The notes beneath the pieces were generated by a model, which was not told the DNA's origin, ran no database searches, and saw only the letters and a list, made by a program, of their open reading frames with translations. A stretch of DNA of 64,000 nucleotides, from NCBI GenBank assembly GCA_003313425.1, contig NHZP01000002.1, forward strand, positions 1,240,001-1,304,000, read 5' to 3'. The position numbers were made by a program, and so were the translations under genes. This stretch comes from Pseudopyrenochaeta lycopersici. Taxonomy: Eukaryota > Ascomycota > Dothideomycetes > Pleosporales > Pseudopyrenochaetaceae. Shown piece by piece: positions 33,701 through 44,584 of this stretch. Positions within the stretch are counted from its first letter, which is position 1; each line of letters starts with the position of its first letter.

Positions 33701-34510
33701 CTCGCAGATGATACTCGGCAAATACTACGCAGCTGTGTAGAGTTGCTTGAAAAGTCCTCGAGTTCCTTTCTTGCCGAGATGCAGATTGTGAATAGTGGAC
33801 GAAGCATCGCAGAAGCTGAAAGTGTTTCTAAGCTAACAGAGCTTGCATTCGTCTTCATTCCTCTGTCCTTCGCAGCGAGCGTATTTAGCATGCAAATCCA
33901 TGAGCTTCATGGGGGAGTGTCGCTGTACATCTTCGTGACTATAGCTGCTGGTTTTGTATTCATTGCGTACGCAGTGCGCCTCAGCATACGGAGCTCGCGA
34001 CTCGTTGAATACCAAACCAAGGTCTTGCGTCAGGTTCGTGACGATGCCGAACTGCAATATAATCAACCCATACCTGCACATACCTTTCTTGCATGGGTTA
34101 GCAAAGCCTTGGGCCACGCGGCATGGAAAGGCGCCAAGGTTTCCACTACCGTGTTAGGGCCTCTAGTTCTCGTTCTGGCCGTTATTGCTGCCATGGTTAG
34201 TCCTATCATCTTACTATGGATACGAGGAATCAGCAAGGGTTTCTCGGCTGCTATTACTGTTTTGTTGTTACTACTGGAGGGCGTTCTCGTTTATCCGGTT
34301 GTGGCTACTGCTTCTGGAACATTCGAACTGAAGGAAATCATTCGTGAAATTCAGAGAAACTACGACATCAACCGAAAGAGGAGAGAAAAATTAAAGAGGA
34401 GACGGAAGGAAAACGGAGGTCCCGATCCTGAAGCACCGAATGTGGAGAGCAGTAATGAAGTGGATTCAGAGAGTGAGCAGCGTGGTTCATTGTCTATAGT
34501 TGACGCATAG
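30758..34510 (+). CDS. CorA-like Mg2+/metal transporter-type protein, GMN motif absent
   Basis: Exons 30758-32321, 32368-32682 and 32973-34510; introns of 46 nt (branch CTAAC) and 290 nt. 1,138 residues. N-terminus: about 230 charged, disordered residues with a KKKKKK run, then a Pro-rich block. Middle: the cytoplasmic domain of fungal CorA-like proteins (VLVEDLTPSLVSLLGATFQI; later FGVILLLDPLP, restored by splicing). C-terminus: long helices, then TM1 FIPLSFAASVF and TM2. At the end of TM1, where CorA has GMN, this protein has SMQ. Two further hydrophobic segments follow, so four helices in all. Ion transport is therefore uncertain. The second intron is long for this genome and could hide a small exon. 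Confidence 0.85.
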
Positions 34511-36071
34511 ATCGGATTCTTCTGTACTAGGACGTACTGCGCAAATTTTTGAAGTACTCTCTTGCCATAGGTGAGACTTATACCCGAAAAGGCCCGTCAA
34601 CAACACCCCATAAGACGGCAATAAATCTATCTGTTCTTATCTATTCCGTGCAGATATTAAATGTCTCATGCCTGACTGAGTCCCCGAGCCCCATGTTAGG
34701 CTGGTGACATCCAGCATGTGATCGAAGCGGCGGGCAGTCATGAGAAGACATCACGATGAAAACTTTCCAGGTACATGGTATGCGCCTTTAATTTTGGCCT
34801 CCTAGCCGCTGGACCCGACAGTAAACTACCGACATAGAAAAGATGGCGTGTTCTAAAGGCATGAAGACGCTTATGCTAAAGCCCTGTCAGTCGCGTCGGA
34901 TCACCGTGAGCCAATCGAGCCTAGGAACGTTGTTGGTTGCAGAACATACCCGGGCGGACAGCGGCCTTTCGGCCACCGAGATTACCACGGATCGAGCCGA
35001 GTGCGAGAGAAAGAAACGATCATTCCAACCGTCTCGGATCGTCAGGCACTCCGATCATGTCGTCGATCACGAGGGCGTTATAGTGCGGGGTCGCGTAGTG
35101 GGGATGTCAATTGGAGCCAGGGTGTGGCGCCTTGTGATATAGTGCCCGGGATCGTTGGGCTACCTCGCTTGCGCAGGTACCTACCCAAATCCGGTATCGG
35201 GTCCGGTCCAAGATGTGAATCGCATCGCATTGATTGACTTCCCACCTTTACTAATGTCATTTTGAGCTGGCTTTTGCGGCCATTTACCAGGTTCCGCATG
35301 ATTTAGACCCTGTGGTGCTATTTCATCCAGTCAACAAGAACCAGGGATCTCACTTCAGATTTAATCATCACTACCATTGCCCTCCCCACGACACGAAGCG
35401 CGACGTTTGGTGTTACGGGAGCTGTTACTGGGGACATCGCTGTTATAATCCCATGATTTCGCTGATTTCCAAAGAGCGACTAGTCGTGAACCACCATTGG
35501 TGGAGTCCTGGGTTAAATGTCTAGTGCCTGTATTCGATGAAGGCCCTTTACACCACCACCAACTTACTCTTACATGAAGAGCCCCTACAAGCTTCTTCGT
35601 AATAGCACTATGACGCTGGTATCAAGTTCGGCGCGAATATTTACTGGGCGCCAAAGCGGAGACACCTCCTCCTGTACCTTCTCACTGACTCGTCCGACAG
35701 TGGGGAAGTCGTTCTAAGCCATTACAAGCACGATACCCGAGCAAGTGCCTTAGAAGCTGCCTTGAGGGTTGCAATGATGAAAAAAATTCTCGCCCTCCCC
35801 GATCAGACTTCATTTACAACCTGGACTTCGGTGAAACCATCATGAGATTGGAACATCTCCCCGCACCACTGATGGACATCCCAACCCTCAAGAAGTTGTT
35901 CGGTGAGTATATAAGGTGAAGGCATGATCTATATTATGATCTTTCAGCAGGATCAGTCTCTTCTTCTTCTTGGTAAAGAAAGGTTATCTTTGATCACTCC
36001 TCGTTGATAATACCTCTTGGGGTAGCATTCTCTCACTAACGCTTCTACTTCATCACAAACTCTCTACGAGG
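34511..36071. other. Intergenic, CorA-like to GH16
   Basis: About 1.6 kb without a convincing gene. Short plus-strand frames at 34843-35237 and 35312-35524 lack ATG context and support. Confidence 0.55.
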
Positions 36072-36128
36072 GTAAGTCCTGTCCACCATATGATCCTCCT
36101 AATTACACGGTATTGATCGCATAAACAG
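36072..36128 (+). other. Probable 5' UTR intron of the GH16 gene
   Basis: GTAAGT donor after ACGAGG and an AAACAG acceptor 6 bp before the start codon; 57 nt, typical of this genome. It does not affect the protein. Confidence 0.6.
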
Positions 36129-36134
36129 ATCAAG

Positions 36135-37025
36135 ATGCTTTCTAAGGCTATTGCTCTTCTGTCTGCTGGACTGCCTCTTGTGCGCGCAGCTCCCCCAGCT
36201 GTCCCAGGCTTTTCTCTCACATGGAGTGATGATTTCATCGGTAGCGGTAATAGCCTACCGAATACTGCAAACTGGATGGTCGACACTGGGACTTCGTATC
36301 CTGGTGGCCCAGCCAACTGGGGCACTGGCGAAATTCAAACCTACACCAGTCGTCCAGAGAACCTCAAGTTGACCGGTGACGGTGTGCTTCAGATCACACC
36401 ACTCCGTGATTCGAATGGTGCATGGACTTCGGCTCGCATTGAAACACAGCGCTCCGATTTTCAAGCTGTTGATGGCGGCAAAATGCGCATTTCTGCTCGC
36501 ATCATTATGCCCGACATTACTGGCGATGCCGCCGTTGGGTACTGGCCCGCCTTCTGGACGCTCGGTAACAACTACCGCGGCAACTACCAGAATTGGCCCT
36601 CTGTCGGCGAGTACGACATCATGGAGAATGTGAACGGCATCAATCGCGTTTGGGGTGTTTTGCACTGCGGAGTGAACCCAGGTGGCCCATGCAGGGAGAC
36701 GGACGGCCTCTTCGGATTCCTTCAGTGCCCTGGGACGCCCTGCCAAGGCAACTGGCACACTTACACTATTGAAGTTGATCGCCAGTCAAATCCCGAGAAG
36801 CTGACCTGGAGTGTTGATGGTGTCAACTTTCACACTGTTACGGAGACAACGGTCGGTGCAGCCACTTGGGCTCAAGCGGTGCATCATGGGCACTTCATTC
36901 TGCTGAATCTGGCTATTGGGGGTGCTTTCCCGAACAACAATCGTGGGAGCAGCACACCAATTCCACAAACAGTACCAGGCGTACCGCTTTATGTTGATTG
37001 GGTCGCTGTTTATAACTCGGTTTAG
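36135..37025 (+). CDS. Secreted GH16 endo-beta-1,3(4)-glucanase
   Basis: Retaining endoglucanase acting on beta-1,3/1,4-glucans of cell walls. 296 residues, no coding intron. The signal peptide is MLSKAIALLSAGLPLVRA, cleaved about residue 18. The catalytic GEYDIMEN has the GH16 E-x-D-x-x-E spacing: E159 nucleophile, D161, E164 acid/base. Trp-rich subsites YWPAFWTLG and the C-terminal VPLYVDWVAVY are also typical. No carbohydrate-binding module or GPI signal, so probably freely secreted. Confidence 0.95.
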   Translation: MLSKAIALLSAGLPLVRAAPPAVPGFSLTWSDDFIGSGNSLPNTANWMVDTGTSYPGGPANWGTGEIQTYTSRPENLKLTGDGVLQITPLRDSNGAWTSARIETQRSDFQAVDGGKMRISARIIMPDITGDAAVGYWPAFWTLGNNYRGNYQNWPSVGEYDIMENVNGINRVWGVLHCGVNPGGPCRETDGLFGFLQCPGTPCQGNWHTYTIEVDRQSNPEKLTWSVDGVNFHTVTETTVGAATWAQAVHHGHFILLNLAIGGAFPNNNRGSSTPIPQTVPGVPLYVDWVAVYNSV

Positions 37026-37205
37026 GGAATCATGGAATGTTAGAAGGCGCTCTCAGGGATCTCTATTGTGCGTGGGAGGCGCTTAGGATTTTACATCAAT
37101 GCCAATGTCACATCTTTTGTCATTAGGCCCGATTATACTTCTGTGTCTTGTGATTTGTACATCAACCACGACGTGGGTCGATTCACTACTTGGCTGTAAC
37201 CACGT

Positions 37206-38417
37206 TTAAGCAAGCACTCCGACCTTGACCCATGCTTCACGAATCTTATCCTTCACCTCCGCATCTGGAAATTCCTCTTCCGCAATCTTCACAGTGACCT
37301 CTGCGAAAGTCTTGAAATCGCATTTGACCGGAATCTTTCCTGACATCATTGTTTTGTACCAAACTCTGCCCGCTCTCTCCCAAGACTTCCCTCCGAGAGA
37401 ATTTGCAGCGAGATAAAATGCATGATTTGGAATACCGGAGTTGATATGAACGCCTTTCCCATCCTTGGGCCCCGTGTATATGTTGTCCATATGCTTCGGT
37501 TGTGGATCGGTGCCAAAGACAGGATCATTTGTAAAAGCTTTTCCGGCCTTGAAACTGCGAAGTGCAGAGCCTGTGAATGCAACTGGAAACAGTGTCTGCC
37601 CCAAGATCCAGTCCGCATCCTCTGCAGTTTGACCCATATGCCACTGCTCGACCATCGAACCGAAGACGTCCGCGCAAGACTCGTTCAGAGCTCCCGACTG
37701 CCAGTAGTATTCCAATGGCGAGGAGAACTGGACAAATCCATGGCTCAATTCGTGGGCAATGACGTCGAGCGAGTCAGTGAGGTAGTCAAAGGTGATGTGG
37801 TCGCCATCACCAAAAACCATTCGTTGCTCATTACCGTCCCAGTAGGCATTGTTATATCCGGCAGGTGCGTCTGGCGCCTTATAATGAACACTGCCGATAA
37901 GGGGCAGTCCTTTATCATCAAGCGAGTTGCGCCCGAAAACCTCAGAGAAAAAGTCGTGCGTGATCTTGAACCCGTCATAGACGTTATTTACTTGGCGATC
38001 CTTGATGCGTGTCTGTCCCTCAGATCTAACAAGTTTTCCGGGAAGCTGGTCGGACTCTTTGCAATCGTATATTTTTCTCTGTACTGACTTCGAAATCCCA
38101 GCGTCTGCTGTCATGAGTGTCTGCTGAGTTGCTTCATGTTCCTTGGCCAGGTCCTCCTTAGAGTCAGCGACTGCTTCAAGGATATACTCCGGGATGAAAC
38201 CTGTCCCGATAGAAGGATAACTAACATGAGTTCCAGTGCACGACTTCTGGCGTTCATCGGCATATGTGTGTACATGCTGAAGCGTGTGCTCACAGGCAGC
38301 GCGAGCTTCCTCCGCAATAGGATCAGATTCTTCTGCGCCGACGCCAGAGCCAGCTACGGCTTCTAGAATATATGGTGGAACAAAGCCGCAGATAGGGTGG
38401 CGCTGTAGTTCTGCCAT
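37206..38417 (-). CDS. M4-family metallopeptidase, protealysin-like, with duplicated propeptide motif
   Basis: Zinc metallopeptidase of the thermolysin family. 403 residues from the ATG at 38417, no intron. HELSH (222-226) supplies the catalytic Glu and two zinc His; E246 in LNESCAD is the third ligand; HINSGIPNHAFY holds the transition-state His. There is no signal peptide. The short N-terminal region is of protealysin type, with the PPYIL motif (residues 14-18). Unusually, a second copy follows: GFVPPYILEAVA (11-22) and GFIPEYILEAVA (73-84), with PP changed to PE in copy two. Protealysin-like enzymes are mainly bacterial, so an old transfer is plausible. The gene is convergent with GH16, 180 bp apart. 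Confidence 0.9.
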   Translation of the reverse strand: MAELQRHPICGFVPPYILEAVAGSGVGAEESDPIAEEARAACEHTLQHVHTYADERQKSCTGTHVSYPSIGTGFIPEYILEAVADSKEDLAKEHEATQQTLMTADAGISKSVQRKIYDCKESDQLPGKLVRSEGQTRIKDRQVNNVYDGFKITHDFFSEVFGRNSLDDKGLPLIGSVHYKAPDAPAGYNNAYWDGNEQRMVFGDGDHITFDYLTDSLDVIAHELSHGFVQFSSPLEYYWQSGALNESCADVFGSMVEQWHMGQTAEDADWILGQTLFPVAFTGSALRSFKAGKAFTNDPVFGTDPQPKHMDNIYTGPKDGKGVHINSGIPNHAFYLAANSLGGKSWERAGRVWYKTMMSGKIPVKCDFKTFAEVTVKIAEEEFPDAEVKDKIREAWVKVGVLA

Positions 38418-40699
38418 TGTGATTTTTGAGGAAGTAGATCCAAGATCGAAGGCCTCTGCTAAACGATAAAGTGAAAAACCGAGCTCAATTATCTTAGAAT
38501 ACAACGTCTAAAGATCTTTCACTCTGTTTCAGAAGAGTGCTTATAATTATTTAGTGGTGCTTGCCCAGGCTTAAATAGATCGCCCCTGGAAGACTAGATA
38601 CTGTGGCAAAGAGTTTACGAACTGCACCTTCAGCTCTCTTTCGCGTGTTGCCTGTTATCTCGTCGGCTGACCGCATAGTCCCTCAGCACGGCGTTTTCCC
38701 GCGAACGTCAGCCTTGGGTCCTCTTGTGCACCACCTGTCCAATGATGCTTCAGCTGTCCATGACACCTTCCAATTAGGCTTGCATGAGGAGGACTTTATG
38801 AGATGTCCACCCGTTGCCTTCTTGCTTCTACATCGATGGAAACTAGGATCGTCTGTTCCGTGGGTCCTGATTTGATGCTCTTTGTCTTTTGCCGAACTTG
38901 GCATCAGCTGGCTGAGGGGTAAAAGCAAACCTTCAGAAACGGTGTGCTGCTGAAGGCCGCAATAATCCAGTCAGCTCGGTGTGAAGCAGAACCGTCACAG
39001 AAGAATGGCTGTCCAATATATTGTATTTCTGCAGTTGCGCTGTGAAATCGATGTCTTAGCAGCGGCAAATGGATGTCAGAATCCACACAGGTGTGTCAAT
39101 AACCTCGCATGATCACAAACAAGTGGGGACGTGACTATCTAGCCGCTGATAAAACTAATGAATGGAAACCGAATTATTGCGTGGACGTACCAAAACTAGG
39201 TGGTGATGATGACGAATAGAGTGGCTTGGCTTGGGCTGGAACAAACATAGCCAAGCGCTGAAAAGCCAGGTCCTTGATTTCGATACAACTCAGCTACCAT
39301 TATGCAAGCCAACAACCTTCGATGTCTACCAAATAAATTCTCATGCTCTAGAAGCCACATAATCAACTGCCCAAGCTATTAGCATTTGCATGATCTTATG
39401 TAAACGTAACGTAGTGAGGGCAACTCTTTGGCTTGAGCTGAAGTCCTACACCACACACCCCAAGAGCGCCTCTTGCTTTCCAAGAAATTGAATTCCGCTT
39501 TCGGCTTTCAAACATTCCGTAGCTTCCCTATCTCATATGCTGTATATGCTCCGAAGTGATCAAATTCCAATGAATTCAACAACCTTTTAGGTAACACCTT
39601 TTTTTTTTTGCGTATATAAGCATAGCAAGAGTGGGCATATCACATACTATTAGCTAAACAGACATCCCAAGTTTTGTAGGGCTCTAAAATGCTAAGTACC
39701 TTGAACAATGACCTTCGACGACTTACACCAACACTTGCCAACCTAATGAGAGTGTTACTTCAATTGACTACTTGAGGCAGCGCCTAATTATCGAAACTTC
39801 TTTGACCCATCATTGCAGATAGTAAATTAAAGATCTGATAGCCTACGCGGATAAGAAGGCGGAACGCACCCAGCTTATCATAATTATTTTATATCAAAAC
39901 GCGTAATCATCAGCATTCTGGATACTTATCTAAACCAGTACATTGCCACATCACTTCAATATCAGAGTGACAAAACCTTTCATCCTTTGACTGACCACCC
40001 CTCCAAAGAACGGGACTTTTTTTTCAAATCATAGCATGTATGTGGGTTGTGTCTGTCTACATCAATTTTAATGCGTCACCAAACTGTTTCGCTGTCATAC
40101 CTCAGTACTTCGCGGCACGATCAAGTGAATAGGCATGCATTTTATAATCACAATAGGGCTGCTCGGGCGCTTCTTTTCCGCGTTATCATATGCTAGCGTT
40201 TATTTTCTCAAGATCTGAGCCGACATTGCCTCTTGGAGAGATAATATGAGGTCCTGAAGGCCTATGGTTCGGAGTTTGCATATTTTTATTGCTCTTTGGA
40301 ATGAATCTGACTCTCAAGGGACGCCCAAGTGCACAGGTATGCTTATGAAATAAGGTCCACTGCCCTCGACCTATGAGTTGCGTTTGCTCTAAAACCTATT
40401 CCATACATATATGTTATGATTTATTGATGAACAATTCTGACTACCTCTTTCTGGCTCTCTCGATTCCACACTTAAACAAGTAATCTCAACCCGTTCATGC
40501 TGTATGAAGTTATGCTCCGCAGAAGACGGCTCCACCAGCAACGCCTCATATCTAGCCGAGTACATCCCAGAGCTTTGGATCTGTCGACCGATTGCATACC
40601 AATAGGTTCCGTCATCAATAGTGATCCTCGCTATGGTCATATATGTACTTCCCAACCATGGCGCAGCGCAAAGAATCAGGACTTCTTGACTCACCATCA
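38418..40699. other. Gene-poor AT-rich stretch
   Basis: About 2.3 kb. Includes a T10 run at 39601-39610 followed by TATATAAG, and T8 near 40019. A minus frame at 40389-40703 has protein-like parts but lacks flanking support. No intact gene or transposon seen. Confidence 0.5.
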
Positions 40700-41430
40700 T
40701 CAAACTCGAGCAGATCCGCTATCTTGTGATTTCTTGACTTTGAACCGTGGATAAGAGTCAGCAATTTGCAGCTATTGACGCTGGCATCTGTCTCTTAATC
40801 TGTTTATGGATCTGCCTCTGTTAGCCTCCTCTCCGGATTTCATGAAACACCTTTCAAATTCCGCATCAACGTAGGGCTTGTGTCCTTCCCAGGCCACCCA
40901 AGATCATGACAGCACTTTCGAATAGCATGGTTACTGAATTCTCTGCTGATTCCCTTGGTCCATCTTTGCCCAGAGCAAGAGTCGAAGTAAAAATGTCTCG
41001 AGTATGTTCCATCCGCTTAGACCGCCCATCGAATTGGCAAGTCGCGATACTTGACCATGTATTGCGACCGATTGTTTAGCCTCATAAGTGATCCTAAACG
41101 TAGATTATTTGAAAAGAGGGGCCGAAAATGCTCCAATCTCATTCCGTCGTCACGCCAGCGCGTCGATTTTGGAAAGCGTGCATCCGTAGTGATGAACATT
41201 TGTAGGTTGGACAATTTCGCGAGCGTCTCCCTGAGGATGTAATATCCGCACTCCCAGTAAACCTGGGTATTGGTAAAATGGAGTATTCTTCGGAAAAACG
41301 CTCGCCTGGAGCACCTGGGATCTTTTGTTATTCGATCAAAATCATCAATCGTGAGGGAATCGTTTCATGTTGGAGCAAGGTCTTTTGTGCTGGAATCCTG
41401 CTAAACTGTTCTGAAATACTATAATATGTG
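40700..41430 (-). pseudogene. Relic of an F-box/leucine-rich-type fungal gene
   Basis: A minus-strand frame begins after TGA 41365-41367 and reads through protein-like blocks (FTNTQVYWECG, LRETLAKLSNLQMF, LGSLMRLNNRSQYMVKYRDL) to TAA 41017-41019. It then continues in the same frame for over 50 codons (ADGTYSRHFYFDSCSGQRW). Farther on, the coding look moves to another frame with further stops. The blocks resemble the body of the large fungal F-box-like families. There is no usable ATG, and the two in-frame stops and frame changes suggest decay. The family assignment is tentative. Confidence 0.45.
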
Positions 41431-41778
41431 CTGCTTGCTTCTTACCTAATTAAGCGTTTCTATCCTTACTGGGTTGTGTTAAATGATAGCGAGCGCTGAT
41501 AGGCTTATGAGTCTTGAAGGTAACAGAAGTGTGTAAGCTTCTTGGCGTGACGCCACTGTGGCCTGAAGAGAGTGGGATGATGAGATAATATTACCCCACA
41601 GTTCTACCTCCGCTGTTAACCCTCTATTCCACTACACGACCACTTTGGGCCAATTATCTCTTCTATTTCTGTAGCACACTATACTGCTCTTGAGCTTAAA
41701 GTTGTGCGGGGAGAGTTCAGCAGTCCTAGCTCCAGTTTAAACCAAGGTTGCGATGATTCCTTTGTGGGTTGAATTAAG
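41431..41778. other. Upstream region of the APH-like gene
   Basis: 348 bp of 5' flank. Nothing specific seen. Confidence 0.6.
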
Positions 41779-42737
41779 ATGACCGCAAATCCGGAAATTC
41801 CCCTTACGGACATTCCGGATGCTTCTCAGGCGGAGATGAACTTTTTTGACTCCTCATGGTTCCGGAATCATGGTCGAAACCACGCTTTTCCATCTCCTGA
41901 AGAAGTGCGATCCTCATCGCATCCGCTCCGAGCTCGTCAGCCCGTAAAGTTCGAGGCACTAGATCTCCTTGTTAAATTCGGGCCACACGTTTCAACGCTA
42001 GAAGCCACAAACCTTTGGGCCACCCGAAGAACTCTTCAGAATCAGGTCCCAGTCCCTGAAGTGTACGGATGGAGAGTTGTCAAGCGGGAGGGAAAGGACC
42101 TCGAAGTCTTCATCTACATGCAGCTCATTCATGGTCCTACGCTCGATCAACGATGGCATTCGATGCTTGATAGTGATAAACAGACGGTTTGCAGTGATCT
42201 GCAAATCTTTGTATCTCGACTTCGGAAACTCAAGCAGCACGAATCGGAGCAAGTTATTGGTACGAGTGCTTGCACAAAGGGTCCGAGATCTCTAATCTCT
42301 AATCTCTAATAGGTTCCGTTGCTCACGGCTCTGCTCCAGATCGCTGTTTGGAATTTTTACCATTACTCAGGCCATTCCCCACCCGTGCCGTTTTTCACGA
42401 TTGGCTTTCTTGGTTATGGCGCCGCCATGTTCCTGATCCACAGAGCATCGAAGACCCGTGGAGGGATTTACTTCCAGACAATGGGCCCATAGTCTTTACA
42501 CATGGGGACCTGCGTCCGGCAAATATTATCGTCACCGATAAGAGCCCCGTCAAGGTTGTTGCTATAATTGACTGGGAGCAGGCGGGCTGGTACCCAGACT
42601 ACTGGGAGTACTGCAAGGCAAGATTCACCGCGTCGCATGATGAAGAATGGCGGGTATACCTTGATTCGTTCATGGAACCACATGAATCCGCCTTGGAAGC
42701 TTTCGACTTTTACACTTGCACCCTGGGCAAATTTTGA
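41779..42737 (+). CDS. APH-fold phosphotransferase (aminoglycoside phosphotransferase-like)
   Basis: Kinase-like fold enzyme of a family expanded in moulds; substrates mostly unknown, usually not antibiotics. Exons 41779-42259 and 42313-42737; 53-nt intron. 301 residues. Brenner motif HGDLRPANIIV (HxDxxxxN) and the metal-binding DWEQAGWYPDYWEY are intact; the N-lobe has VPVPEVYGW and the hinge MQLIHGPTLDQRW. The C-terminal lobe is a little short, as is common in fungal members. The intron carries a heptamer repeat (separate entry). Confidence 0.9.
42288..42308 (+). repeat. Three exact heptamers (ATCTCTA) inside the APH intron
   Basis: 42288-42294, 42295-42301 and 42302-42308 are identical. 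Each contributes a CTAAT branch-like motif just before the acceptor, so the intron offers up to three branch points. Confidence 0.85.
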
Positions 42738-43261
42738 CTTTTGAATTTCTTCATCAAAAAGCGAAAAAATTTCCGGCAAGCAATACAATGTGTCTAAAGA
42801 AAGTGAAGTCATGTAAATCTCCTCTACAACGTAGGACTACATTTGCGGATGGTCGAGAATGATCAAAAGCATTAGCAAAAACAAAAGGGGCCCACTGTAG
42901 CAAAAGTACCCCCGTTTCGACCATGCGAACTAGTTAGAAACACCTGCAAAATAGAAGGACCCTGCCGACCGTAGAAAGGTGAATTGATCAATGAAGGAGA
43001 GGGCAGAGGAAAGCCTGGTGAACATGTAATCGATTAATAGCTCCAGTTACAAAATGCGAAGGTCACATCAACCTGGGATAGCACTCTTTGCTAGAGTATC
43101 TAAGCACCAAGATTGGACGTAATGATCTCTCTACTCTTATGTGGTGTCGTGTGCTTAGCTTACTCCTGCCAAATCCATGTCGTCCCATACCAGCGTCTGT
43201 ATTGTTTGTGCGCAGTGTCAATAATTTATTGACTAGTAGTCGTAAGGGTCAGTTTATGAAT
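42738..43261. other. Convergent 3' flanks
   Basis: 524 bp between the APH-like gene and the small minus-strand gene. Nothing supported. Confidence 0.6.
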
Positions 43262-43876
43262 CTATTGTTGGGCTGTTGTGACGCTATCCGTGGCAGCTGT
43301 TTGTGGTGGCTGTGAACTCTGTTGTGGGTGCAGACCAATTGGACGCAGTCCAATTCCGAAATTTGGTGCATCTCGTCTTGACTGAACAATCTCTATCGCT
43401 GATTCATCAAGATATTTAATGTCGACGAGACGGCGGACGAAATCCATAGTCCACTCCTGGCACCGACGATTTGTTGTCTGCACCACTCAGCAGATGCACT
43501 CAAGATGAGATTGATTTACACTTACGTCGTTCACTGGTGCCATAAAGTTTTCGCTCACTCGGGGAGGTTGAATCTGAGAAGCCACTTGGTCGAGGTCACC
43601 TCTTGGGGTAGTATCCTCCCACATTTTACCCTCAAATGTTTGGATGTAGTCTGCGTTTATCTCTCCTATCGGAACTAATATTGTACGGCGTGCAGTATAC
43701 TTGGGAGCGTAATTTCGCTTGAATTGGAGCGCGAAGCCCGTCATTGGAGACCCGATAACATGAATGAGTGTTCCCGTTTCACCACCTTCTTCGTATGCTA
43801 CCCATATTCCGAAGTGGGAACGCTGACCAGCCTGTCCTGGATAGATGAGAAGATTCAGAGTGCGGCCGCCAGACAT
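43262..43876 (-). CDS. Small conserved-looking fungal protein, unknown
   Basis: Exons 43876-43526 and 43477-43262; 48-nt intron (donor GTAAGT, acceptor GCAG), phase 0. 188 residues from the ATG at 43876. The N-terminal part is beta-rich with alternating hydrophobics (LNLLIYPG, HFGIWVAYEEGGETGTLIHVIG); the second exon has RCQEWTMDFVRRLVD then AIEIVQSRRDAP. The tail is Gln/Pro-rich. No signal, membrane segment or catalytic motif recognised. Confidence 0.75.
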
Positions 43877-44584
43877 CCTAGGAAAGCGATACCAGCAGAT
43901 TAGGAGACTAGTGGAAGGCTGGAAAGGATAACGAAAAGATAATGGGAGACTAGCCGCATACAATGGAGGAAATGGTCAAGGCAAAGTTGAGACGGCGTGT
44001 TCGAAAAGTCTATATAAGGGCGGACAAGAGATCATGAAATCTAGCGATGAATATGGGGGGTTGTGCCGTGCAATAAGCGCTGTAGCCTTGACAAACTATA
44101 TATTGCAGGGTAGTTCGTCTGAAGGGGATCGTAGTTCAAAATTAAAAGCAAAGAATATGTATCGAAGAACTGCGCCGTATGCTAAACACTTACAGCTAGC
44201 TAACCATAGGCGAAGTCCCGTTATCATACGTCTTTTTTTCGGTCCCTGTCTGTATGGCGCCTGTTTTGTATGCCAGTCGAGACTAACAGTAGGAAAGGTG
44301 CATGACTGATATGAGAAAGACCTCAAGCAACCAAGACGAAAAACTGGCGCAGGCGCGTAGGTGAACAGGATGTTAAAGCACTAAATTATCTAGATAGCAA
44401 ATACGCTTTGAGACCGCCATACGCCTGCGTGTTGTAGTACATAAGTGCATCATCATCGTGCCATCTCAATATGCTATGCTTAATCAAGCCAGACCTCATC
44501 CATCCATCGATCATTGTACTCATGTTCTGTGGCCAGGCAATAATACCTGCGAACGCCGATTTCTAAAGCTCCTTCGAACACCTT
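43877..44584. other. Intergenic, small unknown gene to MCM5 3' end
   Basis: 708 bp. Short frames on both strands only. Nothing supported. Confidence 0.6.

Noticed and set aside
34843..35237. Plus-strand frames between the CorA-like and GH16 genes
   Set aside because: Arg-rich composition, weak or no start context, no family resemblance, no introns that would extend them.
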